The translations under genes were made by a program, and so were the position numbers. Of a stretch of DNA of 64,000 nucleotides, positions 52,369 to 61,083 are shown piece by piece. The first letter of the stretch is position 1, and every line of letters starts with the position of its first letter. Source of the DNA: an uncultured Clostridia bacterium (GTDB lineage Bacteria; Bacillota; Clostridia; Christensenellales; Borkfalkiaceae); the NCBI GenBank assembly GCA_947588985.1, contig CANQBG010000001.1, positions 62,001 through 126,000 of the forward strand, written 5' to 3'. Under the pieces are notes generated by a model. That model saw nothing but the letters and a program-made list of their open reading frames with translations, had not been told where the DNA came from and did no database searches.

Positions 52369-52390
52369 TCCTCCCTGCGGAGGATCTTTT
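52367..52390 (+). terminator. Terminator of aroA
   Basis: GATCCTCC / GGAGGATC with a 4-nt loop and TTTT, overlapping the aroA stop codon. Only 21 bp separate aroA from the convergent GH127 gene. Confidence 0.8.
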
Positions 52391-54705
52391 CATTCGCAGA
52401 AGATCCGGATCTTGTCGCACACCTTTGCGCTGCGCTCCTTCCCGTCGCCCTCGAAGCGCACGGCGATCACATCATACATCTTCCCGCCCGCCTGTTTTTT
52501 CCTCGCCCGCTTCAAAGCCTTGGGCGGAATGACGAGCTCCTTTTGATACTTCTCCTCGCCCATCGTGTCGAGAAGCCGTCCGTCGAGGAGGACTTCCCCC
52601 TCCGCGGAGACCTTGAGATATCGCCCGTTCTCCTCGTGCAACAGGAAGAAGGCGAGCGTGTTGCGCTTTTGCGGGTCTACGGCGACGTCGTAGGCAAAAT
52701 ACCCGCCCGGAAGCGCAAAGCGGCATACCGTGCCCGCCTCGCCGCAGGCAGAATTTTCCTCCCGCATGGCGTGAAGATCGTCGCGCTCATACTGCCCATA
52801 CCCGGGCTCGACGCTGTCGATCGCCTCCCGTGCGCCCTCTTCGGCCTCCCGCGCCCCCTCCCGGAAGCGATAATAGATCGCATACCGCTCCCGATAGCGC
52901 TTGTAGTGCGGGCCGAAGGTGAGAGAAAGATCGGCCCCGCGGAGTACAAAATTGTCTCCCTGTTTTTGAAAATACGCTGCGGGACGCCGCAATACGTCCC
53001 CGACGTCCGCAAAGTATAAGGTTTCGGTGGCGAGGACGCGCCGCCGCGGGATACTCACTTCCACGCCCGTCTCCGTCTCCTCCATCGCATCCCGTCCGAG
53101 GTCCGAAGAGAGCACCATGCCGCCGTATTTCACGGCGAACACGTCGCTTCGATCGGGAAGGCCGACGAGGGCGACCGTCGCGGGGAATTTCCCCTCAAAC
53201 ACATCGCCCGCCCGCGCTTCCGTTTCCCAAAAGCCGTCGCGGACGACTCCGCTCGGCGCGCCGTTTCTGAGTAAGACGGGCTCGCCGCTGCACCAATCGG
53301 GGATACGGAACTTCAGAAGCAACTTCCCCGCCGCGCGATCCGCTTTGAGCACGAACTTCTCCCCGAATCCCTCGGCCTCGAGAGAGATCTCCGTCCCTCC
53401 GCGGACGAGGCGCGAAGAGAGATACCGCGCGACGACGACTTCCCCCTCCCGCGCATAATAGATCGCGTCCCCGAGATTGGAGAAGCTCTCCATGCCGCTC
53501 CCCGTACAGCACCAGAACTTGTCGTACGGGCGGGAAAACACCTTGAAGAAGCCGCCCGCCATGGGCTGAAAATAAGTCGTCATGCCCGTCTCGGGATTTT
53601 GGGAGGCGAGGATATCGTTGACGAACGCGTTGTCGTAGTAGTCGAGATACTCTTTCTCTCCCGTGACGGCAAAGAGCCCGCGGGCGAGCTTGAGCATGTT
53701 GTAGACGTTGCACGTCTCGCAGTTGCAGTTGGTCCGCTCGGCGTCGAGCACGCCGTCCTTCCCGAAATGCTCCCATTCCGAATTGCCGCCCGTGACATAG
53801 GTATGCTTGTGCACGACCGTCTCGAAAAACACCTTCGCCGCCTCGAGATAGCGGGATGCGTCCACCCGCTCCCCCTCCCGCCTCGTCCCGTGCAAGACCA
53901 AATAGCGGTTGAGCGCGCCGAGGAACTTGGGGATGGTCGTATTGGCGTGCTTGCCGTCGAGGAAGTCCTTCCGCCGCGCGAGAATGCCCGAAAAGAGCTC
54001 CTCCTCGTCGAACACGTGCGCCGCATCGGCAAACAGCGGCTCTCCCGTCAGCGCATAGAGCGCATACAGGCAATCGTTCATTCCACCGTACTCCACGGAG
54101 AGGACGACTTTCCTCGTCGCGTCGCTCCAACCGAGCGCCCGCCGGGAGGCCCACTCGCCCAATTTTACGGCGATCTCCCGCGCCTCTGCGCGCAGCGGCT
54201 GTGCGTCCGCCCCCTCGGGAAGCGTGCAGACGTCGAGCAACCCGCTCAGAAGTTTATGAAGCGTGTACCACGGCACCCATGCCTCGCGGAGGATATCGCC
54301 TTTCCCGCATTCCACGTTGTCGAACTGCGCCTCGATGCCGCCCTGCGCCGTCGGCGTTGCGCCCCAGACGAGGCCGCTCCCGACTGCCGCCTGACATGCG
54401 GCGAGCCCCTCCAAAAGGCTCCGGATCTTACGGAGCAGGCGGGTGCGCAGCTCCCCGTCCGCCGAAACGCAGGCGTGCGCGAGCGCGGAGAGGACGTGCC
54501 CGAGGGTATGCCCGCCGATCAGCGAACTCTCCCAGCCGCCGTACCGGACATATGGCGTCCGGATGCCCGCATTTTCATAGAATCCCGCAAGCAGCCGCCC
54601 CGCTTCGAGCGAAAGAAGGTAGTCCGTCTCCCTTCGGAAGGCGTTTGCGGCATAGCCGTCCGTCACCCGAACGCCCGAAAATACCGGCTCGTATCTCGTA
54701 TTCAT
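52390..54705 (-). CDS. GH127-family beta-L-arabinofuranosidase-like protein
   Basis: The 771-aa product matches the GH127 (DUF1680) glycosidases: YVRYGGWESSLIGGHTLGH, VPWYTLHKLLSGLLDV, EYGGMNDCLYALYALTG and the zinc/catalytic Cys segments ERTNCNCETCNVYNMLKLAR and KFWCCTGSGMESFSNLGDA (nucleophile Cys in WCC). It has no signal peptide, so it should act on imported arabinose-containing oligosaccharides in the cytosol. The start at 54703-54705 overlaps the stop of the tyrosine phosphatase gene (ATGA). The partner uptake genes are not in the window. Confidence 0.93.
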   Translation of the reverse strand: MNTRYEPVFSGVRVTDGYAANAFRRETDYLLSLEAGRLLAGFYENAGIRTPYVRYGGWESSLIGGHTLGHVLSALAHACVSADGELRTRLLRKIRSLLEGLAACQAAVGSGLVWGATPTAQGGIEAQFDNVECGKGDILREAWVPWYTLHKLLSGLLDVCTLPEGADAQPLRAEAREIAVKLGEWASRRALGWSDATRKVVLSVEYGGMNDCLYALYALTGEPLFADAAHVFDEEELFSGILARRKDFLDGKHANTTIPKFLGALNRYLVLHGTRREGERVDASRYLEAAKVFFETVVHKHTYVTGGNSEWEHFGKDGVLDAERTNCNCETCNVYNMLKLARGLFAVTGEKEYLDYYDNAFVNDILASQNPETGMTTYFQPMAGGFFKVFSRPYDKFWCCTGSGMESFSNLGDAIYYAREGEVVVARYLSSRLVRGGTEISLEAEGFGEKFVLKADRAAGKLLLKFRIPDWCSGEPVLLRNGAPSGVVRDGFWETEARAGDVFEGKFPATVALVGLPDRSDVFAVKYGGMVLSSDLGRDAMEETETGVEVSIPRRRVLATETLYFADVGDVLRRPAAYFQKQGDNFVLRGADLSLTFGPHYKRYRERYAIYYRFREGAREAEEGAREAIDSVEPGYGQYERDDLHAMREENSACGEAGTVCRFALPGGYFAYDVAVDPQKRNTLAFFLLHEENGRYLKVSAEGEVLLDGRLLDTMGEEKYQKELVIPPKALKRARKKQAGGKMYDVIAVRFEGDGKERSAKVCDKIRIFCE

Positions 54706-55184
54706 AGGCTTCCCCCTTCGTCGATGCGCCCGCTTTCGCGCAAATATTGCAAAAATGCAGTGAGCCCCTCCACGAGATCGCGGTAGGTCTCGTCGAAATT
54801 CCCCGTATACCAAGGATCTGCGATCGCGCGCGGACGCGCCGTATAGTCTAAAAGCAGAGAGACCTTATCCGCGTACTTTGCGCCGAGGATCCGCAGCATA
54901 TGGCGGAGGTTTTCCGCGTCCATCCCGATGATGAAATCGTATTTTTCGCCGTCCTCCCGCGTGAGCAGACGCGCCCTGTGCGGGGCCACCGGGATGCCGA
55001 CCTCGCGCAGTTTCCTCACCGTCCCGATGTGGGGCGGCTCCCCGAGCGCGTCGGTGTGCGTCGCCGCCGATGAGACGGCCACACGATCGGAATATCCCGC
55101 TTCTTTGAGCATATGCGCAAAGATACTTTCGGCCATCGTGGAACGGCAGATGTTTCCGTGACAAATGAATAATATGTTTAACAT
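54702..55184 (-). CDS. Low-molecular-weight protein-tyrosine phosphatase
   Basis: The 160-aa product has the P-loop ICHGNICRSTMAE (C-x5-R-S, about residues 8-15) and the general-acid loop DPWYTGNFDETY. It removes phosphate from tyrosine (or arginine) in proteins, and in Firmicutes often regulates polysaccharide synthesis or stress. No ribosome site precedes the ATG. It is coupled by a 4-nt overlap to the GH127 gene. Confidence 0.94.
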   Translation of the reverse strand: MLNILFICHGNICRSTMAESIFAHMLKEAGYSDRVAVSSAATHTDALGEPPHIGTVRKLREVGIPVAPHRARLLTREDGEKYDFIIGMDAENLRHMLRILGAKYADKVSLLLDYTARPRAIADPWYTGNFDETYRDLVEGLTAFLQYLRESGRIDEGGSL

Positions 55185-55290
55185 AACGCAAAATCGCCTA
55201 TTTCGTTCGCAAAATCAATCAATTCGCGCCTGATTTTCCTGCAATTTTTTTAATTCTTTCTAAAAAATAAAAATAATTTCATAAAAACGA

Positions 55291-55319
55291 TTGCTTTTAT
55301 ACACAAACTCTGTTATAAT
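55291..55319 (+). promoter_or_regulatory. Promoter of the small XRE gene, leaderless
   Basis: TTGCTT (55291-55296), a 17-bp spacer and TATAAT (55314-55319), followed by GGAGAC and the ATG at 55326. Transcription should begin at the ATG, so the GGAG would not be in the mRNA. Confidence 0.75.
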
Positions 55320-55325
55320 GGAGAC

Positions 55326-55529
55326 ATGAAAGTTTTTGCAGAACGGCTCATGGAACTGAGAAAAGAACGAGGCCTGTCACAAGCGACTGTAGCGAAGGAT
55401 CTGAGCGTCAGTTTGGGGATCGTATGTTATTGGGAAACCAATAAAAGCGATCCCACCGCACATAACATTGCGAAGATTGCAAGGTATTTCAACGTTACGT
55501 CCGATTATTTGCTCGGCCTTTCCGATTAA
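55326..55529 (+). CDS. Small XRE-family helix-turn-helix regulator
   Basis: The 67-aa product is one HTH_3 domain: MKVFAERLMELRKERGLSQA with the recognition region VAKDLSVSLGIVCYWETNKS and the typical end FNVTSDYLLGLSD. It probably represses its own or neighbouring promoters; the phosphatase gene is divergent from it about 140 bp away. The message is predicted to be leaderless. Confidence 0.9.
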   Translation: MKVFAERLMELRKERGLSQATVAKDLSVSLGIVCYWETNKSDPTAHNIAKIARYFNVTSDYLLGLSD

Positions 55530-55629
55530 ACTCAGTTTGAGCGCCTACAACTTCATACCTCGATCGGCTTACCGCCTGTAAATCATTTCTTGCCGTCTCT
55601 ACGGGAAGTATTTGCTTAAAGAATTTTCC

Positions 55630-55656
55630 ATTCTGCCCACTCGGCAGAATTTTATT
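55630..55656 (+). terminator. Terminator downstream of the small XRE gene
   Basis: ATTCTGCC / GGCAGAAT with a 5-nt loop, followed by TTTATTTTTT, about 100 bp past the XRE stop and next to the convergent M50 gene end. Confidence 0.7.
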
Positions 55657-56563
55657 TTTTTCTCGCAAGCCTCTCTTCGAGCGCGTTGACGCCGTGAAGA
55701 GGCGAGGGTTTGCTTTGGAATTCTCCCGTAAAATATTTTTCGTAGCGTTCCGCCTCCCGCGCCTCTTCCTCGGAAAGATATTCCCCGAGACCGTTCAAAC
55801 GGTGCAAAATCTCCTCCGCCCCCTCTTCGTCGGCGGCGAAGAGAAGATGCTGCATGCGGAGCATGAGCAGCGACAAAAACGCGGGCAGATCCTCTCTGAC
55901 GACGGGAGTCTCGAAGAGCAACGCTTTCGGGATATCCGAAAACGTTCCGCGATACAAGATCCCCTGCGCCGTGAGAACGCGCACCATGACCTCCTCCTCG
56001 GGGGCCTTTTTGATAAGCCCCCAAAAGACCGCTCCGTCCGTTTTCCCGGCGGGAAGCTCCGCTGGGATCATTGCGCGCAGGCTCTCATAGAACAAAAATG
56101 GCGCAAACAGCCCGCAAAACAGAAGGGCGGGATGGTACGGAAGCGCAAAAAAGAGCGCAAACAGCACGCCGCCCACCAAAAATCCCGTCACTGCGCCGCC
56201 CACCGTAAAGGCGATCGCCTTTGCGCGGATGGCATTTCCGTTTTTCGGATACATCGCCGCCGATCCCGCATAAGAAGGAAGGGCAAATCTCACGCGCCCG
56301 CCTTCGAAGCGCAGGTAGCAAAGGGTGACGGAGGCGCATTTCATCCCCGCAAACCACCCGAAAAGCAGATGGCCCAGCTCATGGATGGCGGCGGGAATTT
56401 GTAACCCGATACAGAGAAAGATCACGATCCCCGCGGCCCAATCTCCGGCACCGAAGTTCCGCCCCCTCTGCGCAAGGAGAATGGCTACCATGGAGACTGC
56501 GGCCAAAGCATAGAGCGTGAGGTCGGCAATCCGATAGAGAATTCTTTTGGTCTTACCGCTCAT
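55652..56563 (-). CDS. M50-type (site-2-protease-like) membrane metallopeptidase
   Basis: The 303-aa product starts at the ATG at 56561-56563, overlapping the Ppx/GppA stop (ATGA), with GAGG upstream. The second membrane helix contains AAIHELGHLLFGWFAG with the H-E-x-x-H zinc motif, and further helices follow (FTVGGAVTGFLVGGVLFALF). The second zinc ligand motif (N-x-x-P-x-x-x-L-D-G) of classical S2P is not obvious. The C-terminal third is a cytosolic helical region. The natural substrate is unknown. Confidence 0.8.
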   Translation of the reverse strand: MSGKTKRILYRIADLTLYALAAVSMVAILLAQRGRNFGAGDWAAGIVIFLCIGLQIPAAIHELGHLLFGWFAGMKCASVTLCYLRFEGGRVRFALPSYAGSAAMYPKNGNAIRAKAIAFTVGGAVTGFLVGGVLFALFFALPYHPALLFCGLFAPFLFYESLRAMIPAELPAGKTDGAVFWGLIKKAPEEEVMVRVLTAQGILYRGTFSDIPKALLFETPVVREDLPAFLSLLMLRMQHLLFAADEEGAEEILHRLNGLGEYLSEEEAREAERYEKYFTGEFQSKPSPLHGVNALEERLARKK

Positions 56564-57423
56564 AGCAAGCCTCGCAGGATCAAGTAGCCCTCCAAATTGT
56601 CCCGATCGGAGATAAAGATCTCCGCGCGAGAGAGTTTTTTCATGATTTCGAGAAGGAGCAGCGCACCCCCCGCGATGATGTCCGCACGGGCGGGATCCAT
56701 CCCCTTTAAGGAAGCTCTCTCGGCGGCGGAAAGTGACAAAAGCCGCTCCGTGAGCGCCTCGACGTCGGTAAGCATGAGCCTGAGGTCCTGAATGCGGGCG
56801 GGATCGTATTGTTCCAGCCCGAGCTGCACCGCGGCGAGCGTCGTCGCCGTGCCCCCCACCGCCGTGAGCGGCTGTCCGCAGGGCGGAAGCGGCGCGATTT
56901 TCTCCCCGATCCCGGCGAGAAGCTTGTCCTTGTCGTCTTTGCAGAGGTCGTAGAGCCGTACCGCGCCGATATCGAGGCTCCGCGATACGACGATCTTCCC
57001 CCCTTCCCGCACACACAGTTCGGTGCTCGCCCCGCCGATATCGAGGACAGCCCCGTCGGATACCCCGAGCGCGCCGTACACCGCGAGTTTGGCCTCCTCC
57101 TCGCCCGAGACGACATCCGTCTCAAGCCCCGTGCGCGCACGCATGAGCGCGACGAAGTCCCCGCCGTTTTGGGCGCGACGGACGGCGGCAGTCGCAAAGG
57201 CGCGCGTCTTAAAAGCCTCCCCCTTCCACCAAGACGCCGCTTCGCCGCAAAGTTGCACGACGGCTGAGACCGAACGCTCCATGGCCGCTTGGGAGAGAAC
57301 GCCGCTCTGCGCAAGCCCCGCGCCCAAGCGCGTGGTGATCACCCGCTTGAATAAAGTTTTTCCGTCCGCCCATAACATGAGGCGGACGGAATTGGAACCG
57401 ATATCGATGATAGCGTACTTCAT
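56560..57423 (-). CDS. Ppx/GppA-type phosphatase
   Basis: The 287-aa product has the ASKHA fold: YAIIDIGSNSVRLML at the start, VSGEEEAKLAVYGAL, LDIGGASTELCV and GGTATTLAA. The family removes phosphate from polyphosphate or pppGpp; at this length the C-terminal HD domain of Ppx is missing, as in many Firmicutes. The ATG at 57421-57423 overlaps the DivIC stop, and an in-frame ATG 12 bp upstream is possible. The gene commonly follows divIC in Clostridia. Confidence 0.92.
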   Translation of the reverse strand: MKYAIIDIGSNSVRLMLWADGKTLFKRVITTRLGAGLAQSGVLSQAAMERSVSAVVQLCGEAASWWKGEAFKTRAFATAAVRRAQNGGDFVALMRARTGLETDVVSGEEEAKLAVYGALGVSDGAVLDIGGASTELCVREGGKIVVSRSLDIGAVRLYDLCKDDKDKLLAGIGEKIAPLPPCGQPLTAVGGTATTLAAVQLGLEQYDPARIQDLRLMLTDVEALTERLLSLSAAERASLKGMDPARADIIAGGALLLLEIMKKLSRAEIFISDRDNLEGYLILRGLL

Positions 57424-57695
57424 GGAGTTTTCCATCCCTGTTCAAGCGCTTGATGATACATCCCGAGCTCGGATTCGAAATACTCGAGGTCGCGGTTGCC
57501 TTCCTCGATGAGTTGTTCGTATCGATCGATCTCCTGCTCGAGCCGCGCTTGCTCTTTTTTGGCGACATAGATCTCCACAACCTGAGAGATAATGACGGCC
57601 AGCAAAAATACAACAACGATCACGCCGGCTACAATTGCGCCGACGGCGATCCGTTTTGCTTTTTCTTCCGGCATGAGCCACTTCTGGTTGGACAT
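57420..57695 (-). CDS. divIC: DivIC/FtsB-type septum formation initiator
   Basis: The 91-aa bitopic protein has a cytosolic basic head, a membrane helix VGAIVAGVIVVVFLLAVIIS and a periplasm-side coiled coil (AKKEQARLEQEIDRYEQLIE). It would stabilise the FtsL/DivIB complex at the septum. AAGGAA precedes the ATG. The first 67 bp overlap the end of yabQ, so translation is probably coupled. Confidence 0.88.
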   Translation of the reverse strand: MSNQKWLMPEEKAKRIAVGAIVAGVIVVVFLLAVIISQVVEIYVAKKEQARLEQEIDRYEQLIEEGNRDLEYFESELGMYHQALEQGWKTP

Positions 57696-58018
57696 TTCAC
57701 GCGTTCCTTTATATTTTTCCTATAACCATTATATACCCATTTTGAAAAAAATGCAACACTTTTACCGAAACTTTTCAAATATAACCAAAAACCGCACAAA
57801 ATTCCGAGCGCGTGATAGAGTCTGAAGGCGGGAAATCTCAAATAAATTGCGAATATAATATAAAAGACCGTAAAAAGCAGCGAAAATACGACGTCGGAGA
57901 CATACCTCACCCACCGCGCGCGCACCCACCTTCGGGGGAGGGAGATCAAATCGTACAAAAATCCGCCCCCCACGCCGAGCAATGCGGACAGGAGAAAATA
58001 ATAGAGTTGCTCTCTCAT
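57629..58018 (-). CDS. yabQ: YabQ-type spore cortex protein
   Basis: The 129-aa product has several hydrophobic helices (LYYFLLSALLGVGGGFLYDL, VSDVVFSLLFTVFYIIFAIY, LYHALGILCGFWLYL) and the position between yabP and divIC typical of YabQ, needed for spore cortex formation in Bacillus. It overlaps yabP by 4 nt and divIC by 67 nt; the basic C-terminal tail lies within the overlap. Confidence 0.85.
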   Translation of the reverse strand: MREQLYYFLLSALLGVGGGFLYDLISLPRRWVRARWVRYVSDVVFSLLFTVFYIIFAIYLRFPAFRLYHALGILCGFWLYLKSFGKSVAFFSKWVYNGYRKNIKERVKCPTRSGSCRKKKQNGSPSAQL

Positions 58019-58266
58019 TTCAGAAGTTTTCCGAGAGTATTGCCCGCCCCGAAGCGGATAGAGACGACCTCCCCGCTCGCCGTGAAATTCCCCGTCCCCT
58101 CCGAGAAGGACAAAACTTTGAGTTTGCTTCCGCCGATACGCACTTTTTTGCCGTTTACCGTGAGGCGGATCTCACTCTCCGTAAAGGCGTCTACCGAGGA
58201 GACGCCGGAAAGCGAAAGCCTCTTTTGCTGTTCGAGCGTGAGAATGCTTGTCTTGACTTCCTGCAT
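58015..58266 (-). CDS. yabP: YabP-type sporulation protein
   Basis: The 83-aa product matches YabP/YqfC-type proteins: ILTLEQQKRLSLSGVSSVDA, FTESEIRLTVNGKKVRIGG and LKVLSFSEGTGNFTASGEV. YabP is made in the mother cell under sigma-E in Bacillus. It starts the yabP-yabQ-divIC run. Upstream, CATACAAA (minus strand, about 58298-58305) resembles a sigma-E -10 box but the matching -35 is poor. Confidence 0.88.
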   Translation of the reverse strand: MQEVKTSILTLEQQKRLSLSGVSSVDAFTESEIRLTVNGKKVRIGGSKLKVLSFSEGTGNFTASGEVVSIRFGAGNTLGKLLK

Positions 58267-58393
58267 ACCTTATGCTATGTCCAAGCTCCCTTTTGTATGA
58301 CAAAACCCACTTCTTTTTCTCTTCCGGATCCCGACCGAGGGAAAAACGTCATGAAGTGCCGAAACATCGGCGCCCATCGCGTCATTTTTGGAA

Positions 58394-58432
58394 TTTTGCA
58401 CAGTATTATGTTTGGAATAATACTTCGCAAAA
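58394..58432. repeat. Dispersed palindrome, copy D
   Basis: This 39-bp copy starts TTTTGCACAGTATTATG and ends AATAATACTTCGCAAAA, with a short loop. It lies in the 305-bp gap between yabP and typA, where I see no gene. Confidence 0.75.
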
Positions 58433-58544
58433 CGGAGAAATGAGGGGTAAAAGTCCCCGATTCTGCCCTTGCAGGCGTTTTTAAGAGAAATTCCGTAAGG
58501 TCGCCCGCGCGTTTTTCGCGCTGTAAGGCGAAGAGAAAAAAATA

Positions 58545-58564
58545 CGTCCCGCTCGTTCGGGACG
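58545..58564 (-). terminator. Terminator of typA
   Basis: CGTCCCG / CGGGACG with a 6-nt loop, followed by TATTTTTTT on the minus strand, 8 bp past the stop codon. Confidence 0.88.
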
Positions 58565-58571
58565 CAATTTT

Positions 58572-60401
58572 TTATTCCCCTGTTTTGGCCTTGGCGCGGG
58601 CCTTGGCGCGAAGTTCGCCGTCCAAGATGCGCTTGCGGATGCGGATGCCCTTCGGCGTCACTTCCAGAAGCTCGTCGTCCCCGAGAAACTCGAGCGCTTC
58701 CTCCAAGGAGAGCTTCTTGGGCGGGATGAGGCGGAGCGCTTCATCCGACGAAGAAGAACGCGTATTGGTGAGGTGCTTTGTCTTGCAGACGTTTACGTTG
58801 ATATCCCCTTCCTTGGGCGAAACGCCGATGACCATGCCCTCATAGACGGGCGTCCCGGGGGTGATGAAGAGGGTCCCCCGCCCCTGCGCGTTGAAGAGGC
58901 CGTAGGTGACGGCTTCGCCATCCTCGAAGGCGACGAGCGATCCCGTGAGCCGCCGCTGGATCTCGCCCTTATACGGCTGGTATTCGAAGAACACCGAGCT
59001 CATCACGCCCTCCCCCTTCGTGTCCGTCAAGAATTCGCTCTTGTAGCCGAAGAGGCCGCGTTCGGGGACGAGGAACTCAAGCCGCATGCGGGAGCCCATT
59101 GCGCTCATATGCACGAGCTCTCCCTTGCGCGTGCCCATCTTTTCAAACACGGCGCCCGTCATGGTCTCGGGGACGTCCACGATGAGCCGCTCGACGGGCT
59201 CGTAGCGTTCGCCGTCGATCTCTTTGAAGAGGACCTTGGGCGAGCTGACCTGAAATTCATAGCCTTCCCGGCGCATCGTCTCGATGAGGATGGAGAGGTG
59301 CATCTCCCCTCTGCCGCTGACGCGGAAGGCGTCCGTCGAATCGGTATCTTCCACGCGGAGGGAGACGTCGCGCAAGAGTTCGCGATACAACCGATCCCGA
59401 AGGTGCCGCGTCGTCACCCACTTGCCCTCTTTCCCCGCAAACGGAGAATCGTTGACGGAGAAGATCATCTCCACGGTGGGCTCGGAGATCTTGACGAACG
59501 GCACGGGCTGTACGACGTCCGGCGTGCAGACGGTATCCCCGATGTTGATCTTTTCGAGGCCGGAGAAGCAGACGATGTCGCCCGCCATGGCCTTCTCGCA
59601 GGGAACGCGATCGAGCCCTTCGATCTCATAGAGGTTGACGATCTTGCCCTTCGCATTCACCTCGGGGTGGTTGTAATTGCACACGGCGACTTCCTTGCCC
59701 TGCTCGATGACGCCGCGCTCGATGCGGCCGATGCCGATCCTTCCGACGTACTCGTTGTAGTCGATGGAGGAGACGAGGAGCTGAAGCGGGCCCGTCTCGT
59801 CGAGTTCGAGGGGCGGGAAATGCTTGAGGATCATATCGAAGAGGGGCTTTAAGTCGCTGCCCGCGTCGTCCTCGTCGAGGGAGGAGGTGCCGTCGCGGCC
59901 CGAGCAGAACACAAACGGGCTCTCGAGCTGATCGTCGGAGGCGTTGAGGTCCATGAGGAGCTCCAAGACCTCGTCTACGACCTCCTTGACGCGCGCGTCG
60001 GGGCGGTCGATCTTATTGACGACGATGATGAGCTTGTGCCCCATCTCGAGCGCCTTTTGGGTGACGAAACGAGTCTGCGGCATGGGGCCCTCGGCGGCGT
60101 CCACGAGGATGAGGACGCCCGAGACCATTTTGAGCACGCGCTCCACTTCCCCCGAGAAATCGGCGTGACCGGGCGTATCGACGATGTTGATCTTCACCCC
60201 GTTATAGTGGATGGACGTATTCTTCGCAAGGATGGTGATACCGCGCTCGCGCTCCAAGTCGCCGCTGTCCATGACGCGCTCTTCCACCACTTGATTTTCA
60301 CGGAACGTGCCGCCCTGCTTCAGCATCTGATCGACGAGCGTCGTCTTGCCGTGGTCAACGTGCGCGATGATTGCAATGTTTCTTAAATCTTCTCTGACCA
60401 T
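58572..60401 (-). CDS. typA: Ribosome-associated GTPase TypA/BipA
   Basis: The 609-aa translational GTPase has G1 [16 protein letters not shown]3 [14 protein letters not shown] and G4 NKIDRPDAR, then EF-G-like domains II, III and V and the TypA-specific C-terminal domain ([40 protein letters not shown]). It assists 50S assembly and stress/cold growth. The ATG at 60399-60401 has GAGGA 10 bp upstream; longer frames upstream lack support. Confidence 0.97.
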   Translation of the reverse strand: MVREDLRNIAIIAHVDHGKTTLVDQMLKQGGTFRENQVVEERVMDSGDLERERGITILAKNTSIHYNGVKINIVDTPGHADFSGEVERVLKMVSGVLILVDAAEGPMPQTRFVTQKALEMGHKLIIVVNKIDRPDARVKEVVDEVLELLMDLNASDDQLESPFVFCSGRDGTSSLDEDDAGSDLKPLFDMILKHFPPLELDETGPLQLLVSSIDYNEYVGRIGIGRIERGVIEQGKEVAVCNYNHPEVNAKGKIVNLYEIEGLDRVPCEKAMAGDIVCFSGLEKINIGDTVCTPDVVQPVPFVKISEPTVEMIFSVNDSPFAGKEGKWVTTRHLRDRLYRELLRDVSLRVEDTDSTDAFRVSGRGEMHLSILIETMRREGYEFQVSSPKVLFKEIDGERYEPVERLIVDVPETMTGAVFEKMGTRKGELVHMSAMGSRMRLEFLVPERGLFGYKSEFLTDTKGEGVMSSVFFEYQPYKGEIQRRLTGSLVAFEDGEAVTYGLFNAQGRGTLFITPGTPVYEGMVIGVSPKEGDINVNVCKTKHLTNTRSSSSDEALRLIPPKKLSLEEALEFLGDDELLEVTPKGIRIRKRILDGELRAKARAKAKTGE

Positions 60402-60434
60402 AGTGTGCTTGTCCTCATAAAAAATCCATAGATG

Positions 60435-60463
60435 ATTATAGTACAGTTGCGCGAAAATTACAA
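60435..60463 (-). promoter_or_regulatory. Promoter of typA
   Basis: TTGTAA (60458-60463), a 17-bp spacer and TATAAT (60435-60440) read on the minus strand, about 33 bp before the start codon. Confidence 0.65.
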
Positions 60464-60497
60464 CAAAAAAGAGGGCGGAATGCAAAAATTTCCGCCC
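60464..60497 (-). terminator. Terminator of the thyA-folA run
   Basis: GGGCGGAA / TTCCGCCC with a 9-nt loop, followed by TCTTTTTTG on the minus strand, about 70 bp past folA. Confidence 0.75.
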
Positions 60498-60565
60498 TGC
60501 TTTTTCATTTCTGAATTGGTTTCTTCCTGAAAATTTATTCGTCCACGGTTTGTCGGTTCATGAAT

Positions 60566-61063
60566 TCAATACGGCTTAGGAGACAGGTTGCGGTAGATGC
60601 AGAAACGGATCGTGTAGCCGTTGTCCTCTTCGGGCGCGCTCTCACGGGTGAGCGAAAAAGACGGGTCGGCGTCGAGATCGGGAACAAAGACGTCGGCGCC
60701 CCCCTCGGCCTCCACTTTGGTGACGAGCGCCTCCGTGCAATAGGGAAGCAGCGCCCGATAGACGCTCGCGCCGCCGATGACAAAGACTTCCTCCGCGGGA
60801 TACTTCTTCACCTCCGCGAAAAGCTCCTCCAGATTATGCACGGTGACGACGTCCTCCTTCACGTCCTCGGGGGAGAGGACGATGTTCGTGCGGTCTTTGA
60901 GGGGCTTGCCGCCCGGGAAGGAGCGCAGCGTGTTCAGCCCCATCACGACGACTTTCCCCGTCGTCGTCTCGCGGAAGAACTTCATATCCTTGGGGAGGGA
61001 GAACATGAGGCCGTTTTTTCTCCCGATCCCCCACTTTATATCCGCATGAAAAATTGCGCGCAT
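60566..61063 (-). CDS. folA: Dihydrofolate reductase
   Basis: The 165-aa enzyme regenerates tetrahydrofolate after thymidylate synthesis. WGIGRKNGLMFSLPKDMKFF replaces the usual W-x-L-P-x-D-L-x-x-F with the acidic Asp conserved; VVVMGLNTLRSFPGGKPLKD and VFVIGGASVYRALLPYC are the NADPH-site motifs. It starts 20 bp after thyA in the same operon. Confidence 0.95.
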   Translation of the reverse strand: MRAIFHADIKWGIGRKNGLMFSLPKDMKFFRETTTGKVVVMGLNTLRSFPGGKPLKDRTNIVLSPEDVKEDVVTVHNLEELFAEVKKYPAEEVFVIGGASVYRALLPYCTEALVTKVEAEGGADVFVPDLDADPSFSLTRESAPEEDNGYTIRFCIYRNLSPKPY

Positions 61064-61083
61064 ATACTCACCTTTTTGAAGAT

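Noticed and set aside
58440..58540. A small RNA or peptide between copy D of the palindrome and the typA terminator
   Set aside because: Only short GC-rich stems are visible, without a promoter, a ribosome site or a recognisable motif.
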